In this document: positions 36,007 to 46,812 of the stretch, piece after piece | Layout of the letters: each line of letters begins with the position of its first letter | Position numbering within the stretch: position 1 is the first letter of the stretch | Position numbers and translations under genes: made by a program | Notes under the pieces: generated by a model | Told to the model about the DNA's origin: nothing | Database searches by the model: none | The model's input: the letters and a program-made list of their open reading frames with translations, nothing else | NCBI RefSeq assembly: GCF_007655135.1 | Contig: NC_045134.1 | Location: 4,918,982-4,982,981 of the forward strand | Direction: 5' to 3' | Source of the DNA: Punica granatum | Lineage: Eukaryota; Streptophyta; Magnoliopsida; Myrtales; Lythraceae | DNA length: 64,000 nt

Positions 36007-39000
36007 ATGGAGAGGAAAGAGACGAATGAGGTGGTGGTTGTGATCTCAGGCAGTGAACGTGAGAGGAACTCGTCGCCGAGTGCTCAGGTAGGTACATCGT
36101 TAAGAACCAATGTTGAGCTGACAGAACTGAATACTCGCTCGAGTGGCTCTTCTCCGCAAGAGTCGAGCAAATCGAGCCAGTGCCCGACTCCGGGTAAGCC
36201 CCCGAGGGCCCCGGGCGACACGCTGACCAGGAGGACTCTCTCGAGGTCCTCGTTCTCGAATCCGAAATCGAGGTTCGAGGAGCCCACGTACACTACTAAT
36301 GTGGAGGAGCCGACCCAGCGGAAGAATGCGAGTGGTTCGCCCTTTAGGACCTCACCGATGGCATCTCCTCAGAACACGAATGTGAAAGCGGGCTCTCCTA
36401 AAGAGAATCTGAAGTCGGCCCCGGTCACGCCCCGGACACCTTTGATCCCACTCGGCGTTGACGGGGAGGACGATGAGGACGAGGGTGATGAGGTTTACCA
36501 GACAGCAAACCTCAAAGTTCAGGAAATGTCTGGTAAGAAGTTCAAGAAGGTTGTCTTTTTGGAGTGGGCCGCTTTCGCGTGCATAATGGGTGTTTTGATT
36601 GCTAGCTTCACGGTCCACAGAATGCATCACGCGGAGATTAGGGGCTTGAGACTGTGGAGATGGTGTGTTCTTGTTTTAGTAATATTCTGTGGGAGATTGG
36701 TCACTGGATGGTTTATTAATGTGCTTGTGTTTCTGATTGAGAGAAACTTTTTGCTCAAGAAGAAGGTTCTGTACTTTGTTTTCGGGCTAAAGAAGAGTGT
36801 CCAAGCTTTTCTATGGCTCGCTCTGATCCTCTTAGCGTGGGGCCTTCTAATAAGTCGGGGCGCTGAGCGGCCGAAGAACACGACCAGGATACTAAACTAT
36901 ATCACTAGAGGTCTCGCTGCCTGTCTAATCGGGGCAGCTATCTGGTTAGTTAAGACTCTCTTGATAAAGCTGCTGGCCTCGTCTTTCCAGTGCACGAGAT
37001 TCTTTGATCGGATACAGGAGTCGATCTTTCATCAGTACATCGTGAGGACACTCTCAGGCCTGCCGCTAGTGGAGATGACTAAAAAGGTTGGGAGGTTGAA
37101 GTCTGATAATAGTGGGAGGCTGAGCTTTAGGAAGGTGAAGAAGGATAGTGCCCGAGAGGATGTGATTGATGTGGACAAGTTGCACAAGATGAAGCAGGGC
37201 AAGGTCTCTGCCTGGACCATGAAGGGTTTGGTCGATGTGATTGGCGGGTCCGGGCTTTCTACACTCTCTGGGACGCTCAATGTGGATGATGAGGATGACG
37301 ATGAGAGGAAGAAGAATAAGGAGATCACGAGTGAATGGGAGGCCAAGGCCGCAGCATATCGGATCTTCATGAACGTGGCCAAGCCTGGTACCAAGTAAGA
37401 GCCTACTAAGACCTGACAATCTTATGCAATATATGCTTTGCTTTGTTGTGCATTAAATCCTTTTGGGGAAAACAGTTTATTCATTTGTTAAGCTGTTTAA
37501 CATTTAGCTTAAGCAACTGTTTTTTCTGTGGACTGAATTGCAAGAGAACTCATAAACGTTTGAGCCTCAGGATAGAAAAGTTTTACAAATTTTCTTTTGT
37601 CATTGCTAGATATATTGATGAAGAGGACCTCTCACGATTTATGAAGAAGGAGGATGTCGATAATGTAATTCCTTTGTTTGAAGGAGCAGCTGAAAAGAGA
37701 AAGATCAAGAGATCAGCTTTGAAGAACTGGTTGGTGAGTTTCATTCGATAGTCTCTGTTCATTTTCTGATGGTGATCTCTTCACATGTGGGTTATCAACT
37801 GGTTTTTCCAGTTTGGTAAATCTGGAGACATTCTTCAATGTACTACAATGCAAATAACGATGAATTATATATTAAGACCCACCGCTGTAATCCGTTTCTC
37901 GCAGATCAAGGTATACTTAGAGCGCAAATCCCTGGCCCATTCCTTGAACGATGCCAAGACTGCAATAGAGGAGCTGAACAGGCTGGTTTCAGGAATCCTA
38001 GTAATCGTGGTCATTATAGTGTGGTTGCTAATGATGGGATTCTTGAACACTAAAGTGCTTGTGTTCCTCTCATCTCAACTCCTGGTTGCGGTGTTTGTGT
38101 TTGGCAACACTGCGAAGACTGTATTCGAAGCAATCATATTCGTGTTCGTGATGCACCCATATGATGTGGGGGATCGTTGCGTGATCGATGGAGTTCAGGT
38201 GAGCTTACTAACCCCGAAAAGTTTCTATGTGAAACCATTGTGTAAGTATGTATTATCATAGCTTTGAGCGGAGAGCCATTGGAAAGCTTAAACTTAAGCT
38301 AACCAATGAATAAAATGATACTTTCTTCTTTGAGTACAATCTGTTGGCCAGTTTGGTTCTTCCAGAGATGATTCATCTATGCCTTAAATGAACCAGCCAG
38401 TAGTTAGGATGACACAATAATTTAGTAGATGATGTAAAAATCAGAGGCTCAGAACTTGATCGTGAACTTGGTCTCATGGCATATGCCACAAAGTCATTTA
38501 AAAGATTATGCTTGATAGCAAAAGCTAGGTGCTGATTTCATCTCATTCAACACAATGTCTTGTTTGTCTATTTCCTTGGGCAGATGGTTGTTGAAGAAGT
38601 GAACATTCTGAATACTGTCTTCCTGAAATACGACAATGAGAAGATATTTTACCCGAATTCGGTCCTCTCGACAAAGCCCATCAGCAACTTTTACAGGAGC
38701 CCTGAGATGGGTGATGCTGTGGAGTTTGCTATAGACTTCTCCACTTCCGTCGAGAGTATTGCGGCTTTCAAGGGCAAAATAAAATCGTAAGTATTTCAAA
38801 CATTCTAAATATGTACATATCTATTCATTTTCCGTTGTGGTAATTAATTATGCCAGAATTTATGCTTCCTTTTGTCCTTATGACTCCTCTGCTTGTCATT
38901 TTACTCACAAGTTGATACTGAATATTACAGGTACATAGACGGCAAACCCCAACACTGGCGTCCCGGGCACAGTGTGGTGGTTAAGGAGATTGAGAATGTG

Positions 39001-39189
39001 AACAAGTTGAAATTGGCCCTCTACGTTACTCACACGATAAACTTCCAGAACTACGGTGACAAGATCAATCGGAGATCTGACCTCGTTTTGGAGCTGAAGA
39101 GAATCTTTGAGGATCTCAACATTAAGTATCATCTCCTGCCTCAAGAGGTTGTCGGTAATATCGGGCCATTAGCTGCCTCCACCCGGTGA
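36007..39189 (+). CDS. MscS-like mechanosensitive ion channel, MSL10 type (copy A)
   Basis: Five coding exons: 36007-37394, 37610-37733, 37905-38198, 38584-38786, 38931-39189. They total 2268 bases, 755 residues. MSL10-type channels open under membrane tension at the plasma membrane and pass anions; MSL10 also signals cell swelling and death through its N terminus. The first roughly 165 residues are Ser/Pro-rich and end in an acidic GEDDEDEGDEVY patch. Five hydrophobic segments follow in exon 1 and early exon 3. The pore-lining helix and MscS domain lie in exon 3 (FGNTAKTVFEAIIFVFVMHPYDVGDRCVIDG), continuing through VNILNTVFLKYDNEKIFYPNS in exon 4. Residue count, intron phases and this signature match plant class II MSLs. 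It is the upstream member of a tandem pair in the same orientation. Confidence 0.92.
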
Positions 39190-39296
39190 CGTTGGCTTCA
39201 TATCAGAGGGCAACATATGTGCCTTGTTTCGGGAAACAGATGTACTTTGACAGTCTGCTTGCTTACTGAAAGAATTTGTCGTTGAATCCCACTCTT

Positions 39297-40113
39297 GAGA
39301 ATAATAAGATGAATTATTGATCAATACAAGTAGCAAATTATGTGAAAGCCGTGGCGGATATGGAATTGGGGAGAAATGGAAAAAGGAAAGGGGAACTGGG
39401 AGTGCAATAAGGACAATGCAAGTCGTACAATATCAATAGACAATGAGCCAAGGGCTTGGCCCTCCCTGGCTATTCTCCCTCGTCTCATGTTTCGAAAAGA
39501 TTATCAGATGATCTTAAAACATATCCGCCACATGTAAAGGACGGATCATCGTCTCTCCGAAGTTCATTTTCTCTGCCGTTTGATGGATGTGCTTGGATAA
39601 TACTATCCAATGGAGTCCTTAGTCATCTAGCAGACCTAACAGTTGTGAGAGCCCAAGTCAAACAGCTCGTCATCTCCATCTATCCCGAATTATGAAGACA
39701 ATACATATTTGATCTCACTAACAGGTTAACAATGTGGTCATATCGACCATATGCTTTCCTGCTGATAATAAGAGATGACACAATCGATAGTTACTTATCT
39801 TTTGTGATTAGAATTCTTTTGAGATATTACTTATCAAAATTCTGTTCTATTGAGATATTTGTGTTGTAACAGTTACTATGATCAGAATGATCATTTTACG
39901 TTGGGTTAATCCCAGACATTTGCATCTTTCATTTGCAGAGACAAGCAACATAGATTGATCATCTTTAGCCTGCTGCTTGGAAAACCAAGGTGCTGCTCGT
40001 TTTGAGCTCTCAACGATGTATGAATCTATACAATCACACAGAAAGTTTGCCAAATCGGTTGGCTCTATACACTCCACAGGCACTTCAACACCGCCTGCCA
40101 AAGTTAATATGCA
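39297..40113 (+). repeat. 3' flank of MSL copy A, duplicated at 28342-29290
   Basis: Non-coding sequence starting about 110 bases after the MSL A stop. It aligns with 28342-29290 in the same orientation. A minus-strand open frame at 39847-40101 lies inside it but has no counterpart frame or family match. Confidence 0.8.
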
Positions 40114-41453
40114 TTTGAACCTGTTGTGAGCGGAAATGAAGAAACCGAACTCGAGAACGACAAAGTTGGGGAAGGAGAGAAGAACAACAGATCAATTTAC
40201 ATGGTAAACCCCTCTCGATCAAGGTGACCAAGAGGGAAACATCATCACTAACGAGCAAGAAATCGGAGTACAAGTGGTGGAGAATCAGAAGGAGCAAGTT
40301 AGTATGCATTTGAAGCTGTTGCGAGCTGAAACGAACAGATTTCTTGCTCGCTGGTTCTTAATTATTAACATTTTTCTTGTAATTTGTTGTCATTTCATAA
40401 CACTTTGAATCCGAATGGAACTAATTATATGAATCCAATTTTATTTGAATTTCTAAGTATATCTTATCATAATTTTTGTAATGATTTTTCCTTTTAATTT
40501 TTTTTATTTAATTGTAATTTGAAATTTTCAATTGAAAAAAAATTAATTGCAACAGTCATTAACTTTGGGAACCAATTCTCATTCCTTCTATCTTGTTAAA
40601 ATACTTTTAATTATCATTTATTTTACTTGAATTTTCTTGTAATTATAGTTATTAAGGAATTCGGTTACATTTAATTAGAATTATTGCATTCAAGTTTATT
40701 CATCAATATATATATATATAAATATAGATTCGTAGCTTGTTGCTTAGAATAAGTTATAATCTTTCATTGATCCAACCTTGTTAAAATAGACTAAAAATAT
40801 CACCAAATGAAAATATAATCATAAGATTATCAAATTTTTAGTTTTATATTGCCATAGCAAAATTTTCAAAGAAATTAAAAAGCCATATAGTATTATGAAA
40901 AAAAAATTCATGATTTTGAGTCTTGCAAAGTCCTCTTTCATATTTTGTTGGTTCTTACTTTAGTATTTTCAATCCGATTGCAAGTAATACATGAACCCGA
41001 TTGTATTTAAGGTTTTAAAGTGTAGCATATAATCATTTTCTGTAATATTTTTCCCTTTAGTTTTTTATTTTCTTGTAATTTGAAATATTCAATCTGAAAA
41101 AACTTAATAATATCCGTTATTAACTTTAGGAACCAATTCTCATCCTTGATTTTATTTCAAATTTTTAATTATAATTATTATTAAAGAATTTAGCCACGTT
41201 TAGTTGCATTTATTTGCACTCAAGTTAATTTTACTATACATAGAGATAGAGATGATAATGATGAGGAGAAAAACAATCGAAGCGACCTAATACCTATCCT
41301 TTTTTCTTTTATGCTTTTTTTTTGGTTATAATAGAAGACTACAGGCATAGTATAATGAAAAAAAATCTTAATAACTACTGAGGGAAGGAATAGTCCCAAA
41401 CAATGACCGAATTGACTCACATATATTTATCTCTGTCATTGTCATCACATGTT
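40114..41453. other. AT-rich spacer between the two MSL genes
   Basis: Low-complexity AT sequence with internal near-repeats: phrases such as TTGTAATTTGAAAT and GGAACCAATTCTCAT recur at about 40510-40580 and 41075-41140. These indicate an old duplication of about 560 bases spacing. No gene. Confidence 0.5.
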
Positions 41454-41698
41454 ACGTGGCTTTGAGCTGTCCTGTTCATCTTGGTCAGGACGTACAATCT
41501 GACTTAGACCACGGTGCACCCGGTGCGACTACAGAACACGCGTCCCCGGAGCAGTCGAGATTCATAATCTAATTTTAAAAAACATGTTCCTCATTTTTTA
41601 TTTTTTTCACGGGAAGACAGGACAAGAAGGTAAAACGAATGCCTAAAAATTCTTTCCTCTCCAAACATGTTCATGCATGCAGCAACTCACCCCCGTTT

Positions 41699-41717
41699 AT
41701 ATATATATATATATAGT
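41699..41717 (+). promoter_or_regulatory. TATA region of MSL10-like gene B, expanded to (TA)n
   Basis: It aligns with the copy A TATA box (both preceded by CAGCAACTCA and CCCCGTTTA) but is extended to about nine TA units. It lies about 195 bases before the start codon. Confidence 0.6.
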
Positions 41718-41894
41718 TTTGTGCTCTGTCCCTCCATCCATCATCCTCTTCTCTTCACCATCATTAATTAATGAGCTTCCTTTTTAGTCTCGAGAACAAG
41801 AATCTTGTTGTTGCTGGATCCTCCTGTTCTCGTAGGTTGATTAACTCCCAACTTTCTGTTAAGAATCTCCATTGAAGATTCATTTCCGGGTCTC

Positions 41895-44800
41895 ATGGAG
41901 GTGACGAACAGAAGCGGTGCGGAGGGGAAAGAGATTAATGAAGTGGTTGTCGTGATCTCAGGGGGGGAACGTCAGTGCAACTCCTCCCCAAGTGCTCAGA
42001 CAGGTCCTTCCTCGAGGGCGACTGCCGGGCTGACAAGGCTCAATACTCGCTTGAGTGGCTGTTCTCCTCAAGAGTCTGTCAAATCCAGCCCGTGCCCGAC
42101 TCCGGGTAAGCCCCCAAGGTCCCCGGGCCCAGCCGGCACGCTGACCAGGAGGACTATTTTGAGGTCCTCGTTCTCGAAGCCAAAATCGAGGTTCGAGGAG
42201 CCCAAGTACACAACTAATGTGGAGGAGAAGACCCGGCTGAAGAATTGGAGTGCTTCACCCATTAGGAGCTCGCCGCAGAACATGAATGTGAGAGTGGGCT
42301 CCCCGAAAGATAATATAAAGTCCGTCCCGGTGACGCCCCGGACACCTTCGATCCTGCTGGGCAGTGATGGGGAGGACGAGGAGGACGATGAGGACGATGA
42401 GGTTTACAAGACAGCAAACCTCAAAGTTCAGGAAATGTGTAGTAATAAGAAGTACAATAAGGCTGTCTTGTTGGAGTGGGCGGCATTTGTGTGCATAATG
42501 GGTGTTTTGATTGTGAGCTTAACGGTGCACCGAATGCGTTACACGGAGATTTGGGGCTTGAGACTGTGGAGATGGTGTGTTCTCGTTTTAGTAATATTCT
42601 GTGGGAGATTGGTCAGTGAGTGGTTTATTAATGTGCTTGTGTTTCTGATTGAGATTAACTTTTTGCTCAAGAAGAAGGTTCTGTACTTTGTTTTCGGGCT
42701 AAAAAAGAGCGTCCAAGCATTTCTATGGATCGCTCTGGTCCTCTTAGCATGGGGCCTTCTGATAAGTCGGAGCACCAAGCGGTCGAAGAACACAATGAGG
42801 ATCGTAAACCATATCACTAGAGGTTTGGCTGCCGGTCTCATCGGGGCAGCTATATGGTTAGTTAAGACTCTCCTGATAAAGCTGCTGGCCTCTTCTTTCC
42901 AGTGCAAGAGATTCTTCGATCGGATTCAGGAATCGATCTTTCATCAGTATATTGTAAGGACGCTCTCTGGCCTGCCGCTTATGGAGATGGCTGAAAGGGT
43001 TGGGAAGTCTGATAGTAGTGGGAGGCTGAGCTTTAGGAAGGTGAAGAAGGATAGCGCCCGAGAGGATGTGATTGATGTGGACAAGCTGCACACAATGAAG
43101 CTGGGCAAGGTCTCTGCTTGGACCATGAAGGGTTTGATCGATGTGATCGGTGGGTCTGGGCTTTCTACACTTTCTGAGACGCTGGATGATGAGGATGATG
43201 ATGAGGGGAAGAAGAATAAGGAGATCACGAATGAATGGGAGGCGAAGGCTGCAGCATATCGAATCTTCATGAACGTTGCCAAGCCTGGTAGCAAGTAAGG
43301 GCCTACTAAAACCCTACAATCTTGAGCAATTTATGCTTTGCTTTTTGTTGTGCATTTAAATCTTCTTTGGGAAAACAGTTTATATTCATTTGTTAAGCTG
43401 TTAAACGTTTAGCTTAAGCAACTGTTTTTCTGTGAGCCGAGTCGCAAAATAATTTATAAAACTTTGAGTTTTAGGATAAGAAACTATTGCTAGTTTTACA
43501 ATTCCTTTTTTTTTTTTCCTGTCATTGGTAGATATATCAAGGAAGAGGACCTCTTGCGATTTATGGAGAAGAAGGATGTCGATAACGTGATCCCGTTGTT
43601 TGAAGGAGCAGCTGAAAAGAGAAAGATCAAGAGATCAGCTTTGAAAAACTGGTTGGTGAGTTTCCTTCCGTAGTCTCTGCTCTTGTTTTCTGATGGTAGG
43701 CTTTTGACATGTGCACTCTTAACAATGAATATATATACTAAGACCCAGCACTGTAATTGGTTTCTTGCAGATCAAGGTATACCGAGAACGCAAATCCCTT
43801 GCCCATTCCTTGAACGATGCCAAGACCGCGATAGAGGAGCTGAACAAGCTGGTTTCTGGAATTTTAGTAATCGTGATCATTATCGTGTGGTTGCTCATGA
43901 TGGGATTCCTGACCACTGAAGTACTTGTTTTCATCTTATCTCAACTCCTGCTTGCGGTGTTTGTGTTTGGCAACACTGCAAAGACTGTCTTCGAAGCAAT
44001 CATATTCGTGTTCATGATGCACCCATTTGATGTGGGTGATCGTTGCGTGATCAATGGAGTTCAGGTGCGTTTACTAACCCCGACAAGTTTCTATGTGCAA
44101 CCATTAGGTTTAAGTTGAGAGCCACTGGAAAGCTTAATTATAAGCTAACTGTTGGACTGATGAATACTATATGTCTTCTTTGAGCACAATGGACTGTGCT
44201 GGCCAGTTTGGCTCTTGCAGCAATGATACATCTATGCCCTCCAATGAACCAGCCAATATTTAGGATGACACGAGAATTTAATAATGGTATACATATCAGA
44301 AGCTCAGAACTCAAATTGAGAACCCGGTTTCATGGAATATGCCACGAAACCATCTAAGACTATATGCCTAGTAGCAGAAGTCAGGTGCTGAATCCATCTC
44401 ATTCAACAAGATGCCCTGTTTGTCTGATTTCCTTGAGCAGATGGTGGTTGAAGAGGTGAACCTTCTGACGACTGTCTTCCTGAAATACGATAACGAGAAG
44501 ATATTCTATCCGAACTCGGTCCTAGCGACAAAGCCCATCAGCAACTTTTACAGGAGCCCAGAGATGACCGACTCTGTGGAGTTTGCTATAGATTTCTCCA
44601 CTTCCGTCGAGAGTATTGCCGCTCTCAAGGGTAAAATAAAATCGTAAGTATTTAAACATTCTGAAAATGCACATATCTATTCATTTATAATTGCAGTGGA
44701 TATGCCAGACGCCAGAATTTATTCTTTTTGTGCTGATGGCTACTTTCCTGTCAATTTACTCACTAGTTGATACTGAATTTTTTACAGGTACATAGACGGT

Positions 44801-45049
44801 AAGCCCAAACACTGGCATCCCGGGCACAGTGTGATGGTTGAGGAGATCGAAGATGTGAACAAGTTGAAATTGCGCCTTTCCGTGACTCACACGATAAACT
44901 TCCAGAACTACGGTGACAAGAGCAGTAGGAGATCTGACCTCATCTTGGAGCTGAAGAGAATCTTCGAGGGGCTTAACATTAAGTATCATCTCCTGCCTCA
45001 AGAGGCTGTTGTCAGTAACGCCGGGCCATTAGCTGCCTCCGCCCGGTGA
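41895..45049 (+). CDS. MscS-like mechanosensitive ion channel, MSL10 type (copy B)
   Basis: Five coding exons: 41895-43294, 43532-43655, 43771-44064, 44441-44643, 44788-45049. They total 2283 bases, 760 residues, with the same phases as copy A. The layout is the same: a Ser/Pro-rich cytosolic N terminus, an acidic GEDEEDDEDDEVY patch, hydrophobic segments and the MscS signature FGNTAKTVFEAIIFVFMMHPFDVGDRC. The N terminus is the most divergent part between the copies. Membrane and MscS parts are nearly identical, and no frame break is seen in either copy, so both are probably functional. MSL10 and MSL9 are the closest Arabidopsis proteins as I recall; which one is orthologous cannot be settled here. 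Confidence 0.92.
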
Positions 45050-45670
45050 CACGACCAGAAGGCAACATACGCCGCACTCGTCCAAGAGGATGTGCCTTGT
45101 TTTAGGAAACAGATGTACTTTGAATGGATTGCAGAATCAAACTGTGAAGGAACAGAAACTCTGATGCGATCAACCTCGGAGCAGCTCATGAGGGATTTCA
45201 TGTTCTGTATATTTCGGGGTCAAAATTCATCGTCCTATGCTTTCTTTCCTTGTCGAGAATTTTTTACCGATGGCGCAGTAGTGATTTTCGCAATTATACC
45301 TGACTATACTCTCGTCCTTTTGCTCCTTTACGGTTCAAATTGAACCTTCTTGTATTGGGTAATGGTATCAAATGTCTTCCCATCTTCGTCACAAACTCGA
45401 ACTCCTATCATGTGTACGTCGAAACAAGTTACATTCAAGATTTTCCGGGAAAACAAAAGTTTATCACTCCGACACAAGCGAGTCTCCGTGAAACGAACAT
45501 CGGAAAGTGCGACCTCGAGAGATGCCGAACCTGAGGTGGGCTCAACCGAGGGAGCCCATCGGCCCAAGACGGCCCGGCAGCCGACCCATTACATCAGGAC
45601 CACGATAATTTCCCACAAATTGATCCCATGTCTAACTTGATGTTGATTGGGCAATTGGGGTTAGATGGGG
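45050..45670. other. MSL B 3' region and PsbX upstream region
   Basis: The first roughly 100 bases after the stop still resemble the MSL A 3' UTR (GGAAACAGATGTACTTTGA in both), after which similarity is lost. No separate gene is supported. Confidence 0.55.
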
Positions 45671-45713
45671 GATAACCTTATCCACCAATCCCAAATGGAC
45701 AGTCTGCCACGTG
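45671..45713 (+). promoter_or_regulatory. Light-type promoter module of PsbX: paired I-box and G-box
   Basis: GATAACCTTATC (45671-45682) contains an I-box core on each strand. CCAAT follows at about 45684. The perfect G-box CACGTG is at 45708-45713, about 140 bases before the PsbX start codon. Close I-box and G-box pairs are known from photosynthesis gene promoters and bind bZIP/bHLH factors such as HY5 and PIFs. No clear TATA box lies downstream, which is common for nuclear photosystem genes. Confidence 0.6.
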
Positions 45714-45853
45714 GACAGATCATTCCAGCACTCAAGATTTCTCCATTCTCCACCTCTCAAAAGACACACTACCCCCAAATTTAACACTAGCAGACTTTTG
45801 CAGAAGCCCAACGATACAAAACATCTGAACCCAGAGGATCAGTTAGCACAAAG

Positions 45854-46228
45854 ATGGCTTCAACTTCTGCTGTCTCGATGGCAATGCCATTGACCACCGC
45901 CTCCTCGGCGCAGAGGAAGCCGGCCGAGTGCTTCTTCAAGCCGCTACCCGCGAGGCTGTCGAAGAAGAGCCCTTTCGTCGGAGCATCGAAATCGGGCGGG
46001 AAGTTTGAAGTCAGGGCCTCCCTCAAGGAGAAGGCCATCACAGGGCTCACGGCTGCTGCCCTCACGGCCTCGATGGTGATTCCGGAGGTGGCTGAGGCTG
46101 CAGGATCCGGTGTATCCCCCTCTCTCAAGAACTTCCTCCTCAGTATCGTCGCAGGCGGTGTTGTGCTCGGAGTGATTGTCGGGGCTGTGATCGGAGTCGC
46201 CAACTTCGACCCCGTCAAGCGGACTTAA
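45854..46228 (+). CDS. PSBX: Photosystem II subunit PsbX, nuclear-encoded precursor
   Basis: Intronless, 124 residues. The N-terminal part (1 to about 54) is rich in Ser, Ala, Lys and Pro and fits a chloroplast transit peptide. A second hydrophobic thylakoid-transfer segment, [22 protein letters not shown], ends with an Ala-rich cleavage site. The mature peptide starts near [15 protein letters not shown], has one membrane helix, and ends [11 protein letters not shown], the hallmark of plant PsbX. PsbX is a small PSII core subunit near PsbH and cytochrome b559 that influences quinone exchange. The neighbouring RPA1A gene is convergent. Confidence 0.95.
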   Translation: MASTSAVSMAMPLTTASSAQRKPAECFFKPLPARLSKKSPFVGASKSGGKFEVRASLKEKAITGLTAAALTASMVIPEVAEAAGSGVSPSLKNFLLSIVAGGVVLGVIVGAVIGVANFDPVKRT

Positions 46229-46812
46229 GATGGATAAAGAGAGGAAAAGAGTTCTTCTTCCCATCTAAGCTATCTGCTGTATTTTTTATTTTTCTGTACT
46301 GATATCTGTACTCTTTTTATCCGTGATATGCAATTCTCTTTGAACTACCCAAAAATCGTTTAATTTCATTTTGGCCCGACAGTGGAGCATATTCCCTTTG
46401 TGTTTCTCCACTTCATAGAAGAGCGACGCTGCTAGGATCATTTGAGACGTTTCAATTGTGTTTCGTCGTACATGGGGACAATGTCTTGGATGTTAACATC
46501 GACAGAGGAATGAACTCCCAATCGAGCGCCATTTCTGTTCCATTTAGTTCACGGCCACTTCCCAAATATGGATAGTCGGATCGAAATTCAGACTAACAAG
46601 AAGAAATTGAGCAGCTTAATCTGATATATTCTAGCACAACATACAATCTCTGACATTAATCTCTAATGCATTCATTTCCGAGCATAAATCTAATAATCTC
46701 GGTGGTGCCTATGCCAATATAAATCTTATAAATCTGCTAAACAATACTCCATGGTATCAGAAAGAATGATCCATCCAACACTGTCAATTCGATGAATTCA
46801 GCAACTCTAAAA
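46229..46812. other. Convergent 3' region between PsbX and RPA1A
   Basis: Presumed 3' UTRs of both genes; no further coding sequence seen. Confidence 0.6.

Larger units (their letters stand above)
35217..45049 (+). repeat. Tandem segmental duplication carrying two MSL10-like genes
   Basis: Unit A runs from about 35217 to 39189 and unit B from about 41454 to 45049. Homology starts upstream of the genes, where both carry GTGCACCCGGTGC (35269 and 41513), and includes the core promoter, all five exons and all four introns. Exon 1 differs by 12 bases (1388 against 1400) and exon 5 by 3 bases. Exons 2, 3 and 4 are identical in length (124, 294, 203). The 3' flank of A (39297-40113) is not repeated after B, so the duplication is not complete at that end. 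Confidence 0.9.
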
